A stretch of DNA of 64,000 nucleotides from Aurantiacibacter sp. MUD61 (GTDB taxonomy: Bacteria > Pseudomonadota > Alphaproteobacteria > Sphingomonadales > Sphingomonadaceae): positions 2,131,501 through 2,195,500 of the forward strand of contig NZ_CP115446.1 in assembly GCF_027912455.1 (NCBI RefSeq), in the 5' to 3' direction. Position numbers and translations under genes: made by a program. This document shows, in pieces, positions 1 to 9,708 of the stretch (positions are counted from its first letter, which is position 1; each line of letters starts with the position of its first letter). The notes under the pieces were generated by a model that was not told the origin of the DNA, made no database searches, and saw only the letters and a program-made list of their open reading frames with translations.

Positions 1-2
1 GC

Positions 3-776
3 CTGATTTACGAGCTCTTCCTCGACGAGAAGGGCGAGAAGATCTCCAAGTCGAAGGGCAATGGCCTGACGATCGAGGAATGGCTGACCTATGGCACTGA
101 AGAGAGCCTGGGCTTCTACATCTTCCCCAATCCCAAGAGTGCGAAGCAGCTCCATTCCGGCGTGATCCCGCGCGCGGTTGATGATTACTGGCAGTTCCGG
201 GAGCGCATTCCGGAGCAGGATATCGACAAGCAGCTCGGCAATCCGGTGTGGAACCTGCTGCGGATCAAGGACCCCAGCGGGTCGCAGCCTCCGGTCGGGT
301 CGGGCGATACGCTGCCGGTGACCTATGGCCTGCTGCTCAATCTGGTCGGCGTGCTGGGGGCAGAGGCGGACAAGGATCAGGTGTGGTCCTACCTTGGCAA
401 TTATGTCGAGAACGCCGATCCCAAAGCGCATCCCGCTCTCGATGTGCTGGTGGAGAGGGCGCTCGCCTACAACCGCGATTTCATCGCCCCGACGATGGTC
501 AAGCGCGCGCCGGAAGCCAACGAGGCCGCGGCGCTCAAGGCGCTCGATGCTCGGCTCGCTGAAGTGTCCGCCGATATGCCTGCCGAGGATTTGCAGACCA
601 TCGTCTACGAGATCGGTAAGGATGAGGCATTCGGTTTCGACAATCTGCGTGACTGGTTCAAGGCGCAGTACGAAACGCTGCTCGGCTCCTCCCAAGGACC
701 CCGCATGGGCAGCTTTATCGCGCTCTACGGTGTCGAGAACACGCGCAAGCTGATCGCCGAGGCGCTGGCCCGGTAG
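3..776 (+). CDS. lysS: Lysyl-tRNA synthetase, class I (C-terminal part, cut by window start)
   Basis: This charges tRNA-Lys with lysine in the cytoplasm. The frame is open from the window's first bases, so the N-terminal catalytic half lies outside. Near the start of the visible part is KISKSKGNG, the KMSKS loop of a class I aminoacyl-tRNA synthetase, followed by GLTIEEW and a roughly 230-residue helical region ending at a TAG. Class I LysRS is the archaeal-type enzyme, which is also usual in alphaproteobacteria. The GTG at 162 is an internal Val, not a start. The next gene converges on it 6 bp away. Confidence 0.9.
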   Translation: MIYELFLDEKGEKISKSKGNGLTIEEWLTYGTEESLGFYIFPNPKSAKQLHSGVIPRAVDDYWQFRERIPEQDIDKQLGNPVWNLLRIKDPSGSQPPVGSGDTLPVTYGLLLNLVGVLGAEADKDQVWSYLGNYVENADPKAHPALDVLVERALAYNRDFIAPTMVKRAPEANEAAALKALDARLAEVSADMPAEDLQTIVYEIGKDEAFGFDNLRDWFKAQYETLLGSSQGPRMGSFIALYGVENTRKLIAEALAR

Positions 777-782
777 TTCCGG

Positions 783-1466
783 TCACACCCAGTTCTTGGT
801 GCGATACCACTTGGTGATGATGTATTTGCTGCCCTGCTGAACGGGGCGGCCGGCGTGCATCGTCATCGGGTTGGTCGTTCCATCAGGCTTGGCATTGTTC
901 CATGCGAGCAGCACGCCGGGTTTGGGCTCGATCGAGATGCCGATATCGATGAAATCGGTGGTGCCGCCAGCTTCCACATCATTGAGGAACACCATCGTGG
1001 TGTAGCTACGCTGGCCGCCACGGCTCATTTCGTGTTCCCAATAGCTGGTGTCCGGATGGAACCAGTCATGGTGTGGCTGGAATTCCTGCCCCGGCATGTA
1101 GCGCTGGCCCTGGATCGTCTCGCCGAATTCGGATTCCACGCCGATCAGATCGTCGATCCGGCGGCTGATCTTCTTTACGAAGGGATCGTAGGGATCGACG
1201 TCGCCGGAATAGCTGGTGCGGTATCCTGCCGAATAATCGATATCGAACACGACGCTGGGCCGCGCCGTGGCATCAATCAGTTCCATCATCTTCGCGCATT
1301 CGGCGGGCGTCATGAAATCGCCAATAGCGTATAGCTCGATCTCGTCTGAGGGCACTTTGTAGGCAGCCGGATTGTCTGACAACCGTTCACGCACGCGCTT
1401 GCCGATGCTCTTGAGACCAGCCTGATCGGCATTGGGCGGAAATTTGCTCTGCTTCGTATCGCTCAT
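783..1466 (-). CDS. 2-oxoglutarate/Fe(II)-dependent oxygenase, prolyl 4-hydroxylase type
   Basis: A 227-residue protein with the P4H fold. The iron-binding triad reads H132-x-D134 (in FQPHHDWF) and H204 (in MTMHAGRPV). K214 is placed to bind 2-oxoglutarate, with SYTTMVFLNDV between. It should hydroxylate a peptide or amino-acid side chain using O2 and 2-oxoglutarate; the substrate is unknown. The frame extends upstream to 1556, but that stretch runs into the terminator of the neighbouring gene. I prefer the ATG at 1466, which follows a GGAATGGCTGGCAG stretch; the ATG at 1481 is an alternative. Confidence 0.85.
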   Translation of the reverse strand: MSDTKQSKFPPNADQAGLKSIGKRVRERLSDNPAAYKVPSDEIELYAIGDFMTPAECAKMMELIDATARPSVVFDIDYSAGYRTSYSGDVDPYDPFVKKISRRIDDLIGVESEFGETIQGQRYMPGQEFQPHHDWFHPDTSYWEHEMSRGGQRSYTTMVFLNDVEAGGTTDFIDIGISIEPKPGVLLAWNNAKPDGTTNPMTMHAGRPVQQGSKYIITKWYRTKNWV

Positions 1467-1545
1467 CTTGCTGCCAGCCATTCCATTGCCGCCGCCTGTA
1501 GGCAAGCCCCAATTGGCGGGAGCAGGCGAGCCCTGACATGCGAAA

Positions 1546-1571
1546 CCCCCCGCCACTTGCGTGACGGGGGG
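1546..1571 (-). terminator. Rho-independent terminator of the RcnB-like gene
   Basis: Read on the minus strand, CCCCCCGTCAC and GTGGCGGGGGG form a GC-rich stem, followed by a short TTT. It lies about 40 bp after the stop of the gene at 1612-2580. Confidence 0.75.
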
Positions 1572-1611
1572 CTATTGCCGGCCACTCGCTCCGGCAATCG
1601 GTTGATCGGGC

Positions 1612-2580
1612 TTACCAGAAGAAGTCGTGGATCACGTCGACCACTTCGCCGGTGTAGATGTCCACCAGCAGCACATCGTCATAGTAGCGCACCCAGCGAT
1701 AGGGGCCGTAGACATCGGGCAGACGGTACGTCCACGGATCGTTGATCCAGTAGCGGCTGCCGAAGAACAGCGTATCGAGGTAGAAGCCGATGTTCAGCCG
1801 GCGATAGCGATACCCGCGATAGGGCGCGTAATACCGGCCGAGGCGATAGTGGCTGCGGTTGTTGTAGCGGTGACGGTTCCAATTGTACCGACTGTCCCGA
1901 CGCCAATTCTGCCTGTTCCACCGGCGATAGTCGCGCCGCGCTTCACGGCGACCCTCACGGTAGCCATCGCGATAGTTGTAGCGATCCCGGCGGTAGTCTC
2001 CGCGCTGGTCTCGGTAACGGTCGCGGCGGTCTGTACGCCGATCACGACGGTAATCTCCGCGCTGGTCCCGATAGCGATCGCGACGATCCGCACGGCGGTC
2101 ACCACGCTGGTCGCGGTAACGATCGCGGCGGTCCGCACGGCGGTCACCGCGTTGGTCGCGATAGCGGTCACGGCGGTCGGCCCGGCGGTCTTGACGCGCA
2201 TCGCCGCGGTTCGAGCCTACGCTCTCACGGACACGTTCGCCAACGGCGCGCGCCGGAGCGACAGCAGCGGGACGCCTTACGTCCGGCTCTGCTGCCCGGG
2301 CACGTCCGCCACCATTGCTGTCTGCACGGCGTGGACGGGGAGCGGCGCGTTCTTCTCCGCCTCCACGCCTGCCATTGCGGGCATCCCGATTGCCACGCCG
2401 GCCTTCACCGCGCGCACGATCACGTCGCCTGTCCTGACGATCAGCACGATCACCGCGCTGTTGTTCTGCAGCGCTCTCGGCGCCCGCAGCGGAAGCCGCA
2501 GTCGCCGGAGCCATAGGCGCCAGCATCATTGCAGCGATAGCGGCCAGGCCGCTCGTTTTCAGTAAGTCAGCGAGTCGCAT
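1612..2580 (-). CDS. Exported Arg/Asp-repeat protein, RcnB family-like
   Basis: A 322-residue protein with a hydrophobic signal segment (about residues 7-30, ending AAPATAAS-like). A very basic, low-complexity middle carries tandem RDRYRDQRG units. The Tyr/Trp-rich C-terminal domain ends YGPYRWVRYYDDVLLVDI...GEVVDVI, the pattern of the RcnB family, first named for a periplasmic metal-efflux regulator. Family membership rests on this C-terminus; a metal-related role is not shown. The ATG at 2580 has AGGAG 8 nt upstream, better than the in-frame start at 2604. A related Arg-rich lipoprotein gene lies at 38374. Confidence 0.75.
   Translation of the reverse strand: MRLADLLKTSGLAAIAAMMLAPMAPATAASAAGAESAAEQQRGDRADRQDRRRDRARGEGRRGNRDARNGRRGGGEERAAPRPRRADSNGGGRARAAEPDVRRPAAVAPARAVGERVRESVGSNRGDARQDRRADRRDRYRDQRGDRRADRRDRYRDQRGDRRADRRDRYRDQRGDYRRDRRTDRRDRYRDQRGDYRRDRYNYRDGYREGRREARRDYRRWNRQNWRRDSRYNWNRHRYNNRSHYRLGRYYAPYRGYRYRRLNIGFYLDTLFFGSRYWINDPWTYRLPDVYGPYRWVRYYDDVLLVDIYTGEVVDVIHDFFW
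1999..2190 (-). repeat. Tandem 45-bp coding repeats (Arg/Asp-rich)
   Basis: Three near-identical 15-residue units (DRRADRRDRYRDQRG) and one longer degenerate unit (DYRRDRRT plus the same core) follow one another within the RcnB-like protein. The DNA keeps a 45-bp period with mostly synonymous differences, so copy number could vary by slippage. Confidence 0.85.
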
Positions 2581-2789
2581 TGCAACATCTCCTGTGTTGA
2601 CCAATGCCGCCCGAGTGATGCGGCCCCAGTGCTATTGAGTTACGTTTGTCTTGTGTTGTCGCTATTTGTAGCAAGCTGTCCTGACCCGTAACTGAACCAC
2701 GCTGTTGGGCTTCTGTTCATCTTCGCGGCGACTTTCCTGAACCACATCGCGTCTTGCCCTGCGCTGCGCCAAAGGGCAGGTGTCGCTGT

Positions 2790-3365
2790 GTGTACGAGAC
2801 ATTCGATCAGATCGCCGATGACATTGCAGGGCGGCTCGAGGAGGCCGCAAACAGCCGTCACAGCCCGATGCACACGCCCGTTGTCGCGACACGCGATGCC
2901 GATGCGCGGGTGATGGTACTCCGGGCCTATGACCGGGCCACACGGACCCTGCGCTTCCACACCGACGCGCGCTCGCTCAAATGCGATGTTATCGGGGAGG
3001 GCGCACCCGTTGGCGTGCTGCTGTACGACCAAGCGGCCAAGATCCAGCTGCGGTGCCGCGGCACAGGCCGGATCGAGCGCGATGGGCCCATTGCCGACGC
3101 CGCATGGGAAGCGAGCACCACTTTCGCACGTCGCTGCTACCTTGGCGATGGTCCGGGCACCGAAGTCGAACAGCCATCGAGCGGCCTGCCCGAATGGGTT
3201 GAAGGCAGGCAGCCGACGGAGGAAGAGGTCGCCCCTGCGCGCGAGCACTTCGCGGTTTTGCTGGTGGAGCTTGCCGTAGTCGACTGGTTCTTCCTCAGCA
3301 ACGATGGCCACCGCCGTGCAGTGATCGACATGGTCACCCGTGTAGGACGCTGGATCACGCCTTAA
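2790..3365 (+). CDS. Pyridoxamine 5'-phosphate oxidase-like FMN-binding protein
   Basis: A 191-residue split-beta-barrel flavoprotein. It has the PNPOx-like order: a helical start (YETFDQIADDI), VVATRDADARVMVLRAYDR, LRFHTDARSLK, VGVLLYDQAAKIQLRCRGTG, and a C-terminal WFFLSNDGHRRA segment. It probably binds FMN and acts as a small oxidase or reductase; there is no evidence that it makes PLP. The frame opens at a TTG (2754), but GTG at 2790 has AAAGGGCAGG 10 nt upstream, so I start there. It is isolated and divergent from the gene before it. Confidence 0.75.
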   Translation: MYETFDQIADDIAGRLEEAANSRHSPMHTPVVATRDADARVMVLRAYDRATRTLRFHTDARSLKCDVIGEGAPVGVLLYDQAAKIQLRCRGTGRIERDGPIADAAWEASTTFARRCYLGDGPGTEVEQPSSGLPEWVEGRQPTEEEVAPAREHFAVLLVELAVVDWFFLSNDGHRRAVIDMVTRVGRWITP

Positions 3366-3394
3366 TGCACTGAGATCAATGGCTTGGTGCTTGG

Positions 3395-3419
3395 GGGTGT
3401 GACAGGTGTGACAGTGTCC
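3395..3419. repeat. 25-bp exact intergenic repeat, copy 1
   Basis: GGGTGTGACAG, GTGTGACAG and TGTCC follow one another, i.e. a doubled GTGTGACAG with a short tail. The same 25 bases occur at 24463-24487. It lies between the ends of two converging genes. Confidence 0.8.
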
Positions 3420-3548
3420 AAGTGCAAAAATCAACGCCCCGAATTTCGGCGTGAAAATGGGGCGATATGGCGCGAGTTGAGAAGGAGCGATCGGCATGCC
3501 GCGCACTTTGCAGGCACGCCCGAGCTGTAGGAAAGCGCGAAGCTCCGG

Positions 3549-3797
3549 CTACTTCCTGCTGTCTTCCTCATCCCAGCGGTCGACTGCCTCGTCGACCACA
3601 TCGAGCTTCATGATCTGGAGAAACTCCAGCACTTTGACCGCCAGCCCCATTGCCAAAAACCCCGCGATCACCGGGCCGATAAAGCGCCACAAAGTCGAAG
3701 AGCCCTCAAGCCCGTTCCACGACTGGATGCCCACCCAGATCCCGAAAGCGAAACACACCACCATCAGGAAGATCTGAAACTTCGGATTGCCCCTCAT
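3549..3797 (-). CDS. Small membrane protein, two TM segments
   Basis: An 82-residue protein with hydrophobic segments at about residues 7-25 and 37-57, and a charged, acidic C-terminal tail (VVDEAVDRWDEEDSRK). I do not recognise the family. It begins 18 bp after the stop of the four-TM gene at 3816-4325 on the same strand, so the two are probably co-transcribed. The start has GGGG 5 nt before the ATG. Confidence 0.6.
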   Translation of the reverse strand: MRGNPKFQIFLMVVCFAFGIWVGIQSWNGLEGSSTLWRFIGPVIAGFLAMGLAVKVLEFLQIMKLDVVDEAVDRWDEEDSRK

Positions 3798-3815
3798 TTT
3801 GCCCCGTCTCTTACA

Positions 3816-4325
3816 TCAAACCTTATCGCCCGGCGTCACCACAGTGATCACTCCGCGCACGGTGCGGTATAAAACAATTACCGTCGATGCGATCAACCCC
3901 ACCATCAGCACGCAGGCAGTGAAGAGGCCATCATACATGCGCACATACCAGTTCTGCGGCATCTCCTCGAACTCACCAACCGGCAGGGTGAAGGCAAGCA
4001 GGACGATCAGGCTTATCATCATGGAGGCGGTCGCCAGTTTCGCCACCATATCAATGCTGCGATAGGTATTGTCGTCAAAGTCGCGATCGATCTTGCGGAT
4101 CATTCCGATCAGCGTCAGCATGAGCGCGAGCGTGGTCGCGGATGCGGTTGTGATCGCGCTGCCCAGATACAATCCGGCGCGGCTCAGCGCCTCGATCAAC
4201 TGCGTGGCTTCCGCCCCAGAATAGACATCGCCGATTGCCCAGCGCGCGCCCAGGCCGATCAGGCAGATGGCAATGAAAGTGCCACTGGCCCAAAGGTGAT
4301 TGCGAATAGTATTGGTGAACCCCAT
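3816..4325 (-). CDS. Four-TM membrane protein of unknown function
   Basis: A 169-residue protein with hydrophobic stretches at about 14-31, 50-72, 95-113 and 134-155. A short charged loop (RKIDRDFDDNTYRS) follows TM2. No catalytic motif is visible and I cannot name a family. It is the first gene of a likely two-gene unit with the small membrane protein at 3549. Confidence 0.65.
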   Translation of the reverse strand: MGFTNTIRNHLWASGTFIAICLIGLGARWAIGDVYSGAEATQLIEALSRAGLYLGSAITTASATTLALMLTLIGMIRKIDRDFDDNTYRSIDMVAKLATASMMISLIVLLAFTLPVGEFEEMPQNWYVRMYDGLFTACVLMVGLIASTVIVLYRTVRGVITVVTPGDKV

Positions 4326-4435
4326 GACTGCCCAACAATCAAAACCCCTTCACGTTTCAAAAGAATTGCTGGCTGCTTGCCAACCGCCGAGAGGCACGGG
4401 ATAGAGGCAGCGGATATGGAACGGGCTTTCGAACA

Positions 4436-5302
4436 ATGATCGATGAAACCGAAAGCGGCGGCTTTGGCAAAAAGGCGCTGGGCGTTGTTGCTGCGGCGGT
4501 GGTGACGCTCGGTGTCCTGTTCGCGGGCGTCTACCTTATCGATCCGAACGCGGTGCGAGAGCGGCTTGGCATTATTCCCGAACTCGACGTGCCCTATGTC
4601 TCCTCCCGGCCGCCCACTGTGCAGGCCATGGTGGAGATGGCCGATATCGGGCCGGACGATTACGTCATCGATCTTGGCGCGGGGGATGGGCGCATCCTGC
4701 TGGCCGCTGCCGTGGATCGCGGGGCAAGCGGGCTGGGCGTCGATCTCGACCCGGCGCTGGTGGAAGAGGCAACGGATGAGGCAGAGCGCTTGGGCCTGTC
4801 GGGCCGGGTGACCTTTCGTCAACAGGACCTGTTCGACACGCCGCTCAATCAGGCCGATGTCATCACCATGTTCCTGCTGCCCAGTGTCAATATGCAACTG
4901 CGCCCGCGCTTGCTGGATCTTGCGCCCGGCACCCGCATCGTCAGCAATCGGTTCGATATGGGAGACTGGGAAGCGGATGGGGAACGCCGGGTAGCGGGTT
5001 ATCCGGTGTACCTATGGGTTGTCCCCGCTGCGGTGGAAGGTGACTGGATCGTCGAGGTTGGAGGCAGGGAAATTGAGCTCAGCCTGCAACAGACCTTTCA
5101 GCAGGTGCGTGGCACTGCGACAATCGATGGTGAGCCCGTCGCGCTAACAGCCAAGCTGACTGGCTCCGATCTTCGCGTGGAATTTCCCTCACCCTATCGA
5201 GGCCAGAATTTCCGCGCGGTGGTGCGGGAGGACTGGCTCGAACATCCGGATACGGCGGAAGTGCTGGGCGAACGCGCAGAACCGGAAGAAAGCCCCGAAT
5301 GA
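4436..5302 (+). CDS. Membrane-anchored class I SAM-dependent methyltransferase
   Basis: A 288-residue protein with an N-terminal TM anchor (about 13-34) before a Rossmann methyltransferase domain. Motif I is DLGAGDGR (79-86), the acidic ribose-binding end is GVDLDP, and QQDLFDT and FLLPSVN follow. The last roughly 100 residues form a separate beta-rich domain. The substrate is unknown; the anchor puts the catalytic domain at the membrane. It stands alone, divergent from the membrane genes to its left and convergent with slyD. Confidence 0.75.
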   Translation: MIDETESGGFGKKALGVVAAAVVTLGVLFAGVYLIDPNAVRERLGIIPELDVPYVSSRPPTVQAMVEMADIGPDDYVIDLGAGDGRILLAAAVDRGASGLGVDLDPALVEEATDEAERLGLSGRVTFRQQDLFDTPLNQADVITMFLLPSVNMQLRPRLLDLAPGTRIVSNRFDMGDWEADGERRVAGYPVYLWVVPAAVEGDWIVEVGGREIELSLQQTFQQVRGTATIDGEPVALTAKLTGSDLRVEFPSPYRGQNFRAVVREDWLEHPDTAEVLGERAEPEESPE

Positions 5303-5306
5303 AAAA

Positions 5307-5335
5307 ACCGGCGGAATGCGATGCACTCCGCCGGT
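5307..5335 (-). terminator. Terminator shared by slyD and the methyltransferase gene
   Basis: ACCGGCGGA and TCCGCCGGT make a perfect 9-bp stem with an 11-nt loop. On the minus strand it runs into TTTTTT, so it is a strong terminator for slyD. On the plus strand it is followed only by CTTC. Confidence 0.85.
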
Positions 5336-5359
5336 CTTCATGTGTCGATTGCGATGGGA

Positions 5360-5797
5360 TCAGGCGGCAGCCTTGATCTCGCGCAGCGTGACATCGAAAG
5401 TGATGTCTTCACCGGCGAGCGGATGGTTGCCATCGGCCTTCACCGTTTCGTCGCCAACTTCGAGAATGGTGAGGATCACCGGCTGGCCGTTGGGGCCCTG
5501 CGCCTGAAGCTGCATGCCCGGCTGCGGGGCGGGCTCTGCCGGAAGATTGGTGCGCGGCAGGTCGACGATGGCGTCGTCACGGCGCGGGCCGAATGCATTG
5601 TCGGAAGGGATGGTGACCGTCTGCACGTCACCCACGCTCATCGAATTGAGAGCTTCTTCCACCTGCGGGAAAATCTGGTTTTCGCCGAGCTTGATGTCCT
5701 GCGGACCCGTCTGCTCGGTATTGCCGACAACGGTGCCGTCGGTCTTCTTCACGGTGTAGTCGATAGTTACGGTGTCGCCATTGCTTGGGGTAGTCAT
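5360..5797 (-). CDS. FKBP-type peptidyl-prolyl isomerase, SlyD-like
   Basis: A 145-residue cis-trans prolyl isomerase/chaperone of the SlyD type. It opens with GDTVTIDYTVKKTDGTVV, then QIFPQVEEALNSMSVGD, the insert-in-flap region (AFGPRRDDAIVDLPRTNLP), and HPLAGEDITFDVTL, the hallmark NHPLAG motif of this family. It lacks the His-rich metal-binding tail of E. coli SlyD. There is no signal peptide, so it is cytoplasmic. GAAGGAA precedes the ATG. Confidence 0.9.
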   Translation of the reverse strand: MTTPSNGDTVTIDYTVKKTDGTVVGNTEQTGPQDIKLGENQIFPQVEEALNSMSVGDVQTVTIPSDNAFGPRRDDAIVDLPRTNLPAEPAPQPGMQLQAQGPNGQPVILTILEVGDETVKADGNHPLAGEDITFDVTLREIKAAA

Positions 5798-5850
5798 GGA
5801 ATTCCTTCGGATTTGGTGTTCGCGATGCTGAAAAGCACCGACAGATACAC

Positions 5851-5869
5851 GCGCCCGCGAACCGGGCGC
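5851..5869. other. Hairpin upstream of slyD
   Basis: GCGCCCG and CGGGCGC form a 7-bp stem with a 5-nt loop, 54-72 bp upstream of the slyD start. It could lie in the 5' untranslated region; no T-run follows on either strand. Confidence 0.4.
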
Positions 5870-6040
5870 CTCACCACGCTATGTGGGGACGGGGGCGGGG
5901 GGAGTCAAATTTGCCCTTTGATAGCGTAAGTTCGTCTGCAAACCGAAGATTGGTAGTTTCTTGCGGCGAAATCGAATGCCCATTGACGGCTCGTGGAGTG
6001 GCGACCTACATTTCTGACACTGCGGCACGAGGGGAACAAC

Positions 6041-6214
6041 ATGGAACTCGATTTTCTGCATGCGGGAGTCGCTGCTGTCTTGATCGCAGTCGCGGTCTTT
6101 TTGATCCGCCGGAATGATGAGCCGGGTGCTCATCGCAAATGGGATTGGCGGATTTTCTTCGCTACACTGCTAATCGTTGCCGTCCTCAACATCATTTGGC
6201 CCAATCTTCCGTGA
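6041..6214 (+). CDS. Small two-TM membrane protein
   Basis: A 57-residue protein with TM segments at about 5-24 and 36-54 and a charged loop (RRNDEPGAHRKWDW) between them. The frame extends to 5993, but the ATG at 6041 has GAGGGG 5 nt upstream and is the better start. It is followed 41 bp later by a marC-family gene on the same strand. Function is unknown. Confidence 0.6.
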   Translation: MELDFLHAGVAAVLIAVAVFLIRRNDEPGAHRKWDWRIFFATLLIVAVLNIIWPNLP

Positions 6215-6255
6215 CGTCGTTTCTGGCGAAGGGTTTGCGGACAGGAGCGAGTTAG

Positions 6256-6855
6256 GTGGACGGGATGGTTCAGGCCACCGTTACGCTGCTGGCGCTCGTC
6301 AATCCGGCCATGTGTGTTGCGCTTTTCATCAAAGGGCGAGACCCGCACAAGTCCGGCCGAAATGTATCCGAAGCGATTGGTGCCGTGCTGGCCATTGCGC
6401 TTATTCTGTGCGTTGCCGCTTTCGCCGGGCGAAACATTCTAGCGTTGTTCGGCATCAGCTTGCCGGCATTTAGCGTTGCTGGTGGATTAGTGCTTGCGGC
6501 AATAGGAACGCGCATGATGGTTTCCGTTCAGGCGGCACCGGACCCCGAAACAAGCTATGCCGATGCCTCGATCACGCCACTAATCCTGTTCGCGGCCAGT
6601 CCGGGAACAATCACGGGCGTTATTACGATAGCGGCATCGCACAAGAACGGCAGCATACCCTTGGTTACCCTGATTGCCATCGGGATTGTGATGGGCATCT
6701 TGCTGGCAGTTTTGCTTGCCGCAGCGAAATTCAGCAAAAACGCGAAAAACGGCGGGCTCGCGAGACAGGTAGTAACAAGTTACATGGGCCTAATCGTAAT
6801 CGCTATGGGCGTACAGTTTGCATTGACCGGCTTCAAGGATTTCATGCAAGCCTGA
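6256..6855 (+). CDS. MarC family integral membrane protein
   Basis: A 199-residue protein with six predicted TM helices. Family signatures are LALVNPAMCVALFI near the N-terminus, ISLPAFSVAGGLVLAAIG, and PLILFAASPGTITGVI in the middle. MarC/UPF0056 proteins are membrane proteins of unsettled function despite the old link to antibiotic resistance. The start is GTG with AGGAG 9 nt upstream. The gene looks less GC-rich than its neighbours. Confidence 0.8.
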   Translation: MDGMVQATVTLLALVNPAMCVALFIKGRDPHKSGRNVSEAIGAVLAIALILCVAAFAGRNILALFGISLPAFSVAGGLVLAAIGTRMMVSVQAAPDPETSYADASITPLILFAASPGTITGVITIAASHKNGSIPLVTLIAIGIVMGILLAVLLAAAKFSKNAKNGGLARQVVTSYMGLIVIAMGVQFALTGFKDFMQA

Positions 6856-6871
6856 CAGCACCTTGTTGGTT

Positions 6872-7228
6872 TCAGCAATCGATGAATGCTCTCCCACCAG
6901 AAAATTCCAAGCGCGGGTTGGTGCAAATCTCACGTCTCTGGCCATCCTCCACAGTGAACCCCGTTAGCGGCCCTGCCGACCGGAAATCATAGACTGGCCC
7001 CGTGATGTCGCTGATCGAACAGCGGATCGTGCGTCCTTCGATGACCGGATTTTCGCACAACGGTGAGCCGGATACCCGCAAGACATACCCGTCGAGCGTG
7101 CCCAGCCGACCGGCTGGCGTTCCGCTTCCGAGCTGGACCACACGGTCATCGGAACCGTAAGCCGGAGCTTGGTCGGTTGCGCAAGCACTAAGGCCGACTG
7201 CGGCGACGCCAATGATAAATTTTCTCAT
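6872..7228 (-). CDS. Small lipoprotein of unknown function
   Basis: A 118-residue protein whose N-terminus (MRKFIIGVAAVGLSAC) has a lipobox ending in Cys at about 16. The mature part has four further Cys, in LCENP, IRCS, EICTNP and FIDC, likely making two disulfides in the periplasm. I do not recognise the family. It converges on marC with a 16-bp gap. Confidence 0.6.
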   Translation of the reverse strand: MRKFIIGVAAVGLSACATDQAPAYGSDDRVVQLGSGTPAGRLGTLDGYVLRVSGSPLCENPVIEGRTIRCSISDITGPVYDFRSAGPLTGFTVEDGQRREICTNPRLEFSGGRAFIDC

Positions 7229-7319
7229 GCCGCGAGTATTCGCTGCTCACCTACAAAGATCAAGGCCTCGCTCTCTGTGAAATGCAATCAGATCGCGGAG
7301 AGGAGAGCCGAACAGGAAG

Positions 7320-8993
<1,674 letters not shown>

Positions 8994-9113
8994 CGGGCGG
9001 GTCCTTAATTCGTGTAATCTGGTGGGATGTGTGTTGCAGCCGCAGATAGGGATAAGCGCGGCGGTGGGCAAGTTTGTTTGGAACGCATGCACCGCGGCGA
9101 AGGTTCAACCTTC

Positions 9114-9632
9114 ATGTTCCTTGAAAACAGCACACTCGACCTGATCCTGCGCGGCCTCGTGCTGGGCATGATCGCCCTCACTTTTGTGATCGTGCAGATC
9201 CGCATCGTGGGCCTGAGATCGCTGTCCAAAATGACCAGTTTCGACTTCGTGATGACGGTGGCGCTGGGCAGCATCGTGGCAGGGGCGGCGCAAGCGAGCG
9301 AATGGACCGGCTTTTCCCAGGCCCTGCTGGCGATGGCGGGCATTTTCCTCTTCCAGCTCGTGGTCGCGCGCCTGCGCAAAGATAGCGACATCGTAGAGGA
9401 CGTGCTGCATAACGAGCCGGTGCTGCTGATGCGCGACGGGAAAATCCTGCGTGATGCCCTTAAAGCGACGCGGGTTGCCGAAAGCGACCTCATCGCCAAG
9501 CTGCGCGAGGCCAACGTCCTTCGCATGGACGCAGTGCGCGCCGTGGTGTTGGAGACCACCGGCGATATCTCCGTGTTGCACGGCGAGCACCTGCAAGACG
9601 AATTGCTTCGCGATATCGGCGATGACTACTAA
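9114..9632 (+). CDS. DUF421 (YetF-like) membrane protein
   Basis: A 172-residue protein with three TM helices in the first 90 residues, then a soluble domain. DUF421 marks are GLRSLSKMTSFDFVMTVALGSIVAG and the C-terminal NEPVLLMRDGKILRDAL, then LREANVLRMDAVRAVVLETTGDISV. Function is unknown in most bacteria; a Bacillus relative acts at the envelope. The ATG at 9114 is chosen because it directly precedes TM1; 9087 is an alternative. Divergent from ettA. Confidence 0.8.
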   Translation: MFLENSTLDLILRGLVLGMIALTFVIVQIRIVGLRSLSKMTSFDFVMTVALGSIVAGAAQASEWTGFSQALLAMAGIFLFQLVVARLRKDSDIVEDVLHNEPVLLMRDGKILRDALKATRVAESDLIAKLREANVLRMDAVRAVVLETTGDISVLHGEHLQDELLRDIGDDY

Positions 9633-9708
9633 ACCTGGGTTTTTGTAAAATCCCTTAGTATCCCTTTAAAACTATTGGGCTAGGTCCGCCTCGGATGGAG
9701 ATCTGGGG

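Noticed and set aside
1999-2190. CRISPR array
   Set aside because: The 45-bp periodicity is a coding repeat without unique spacers.
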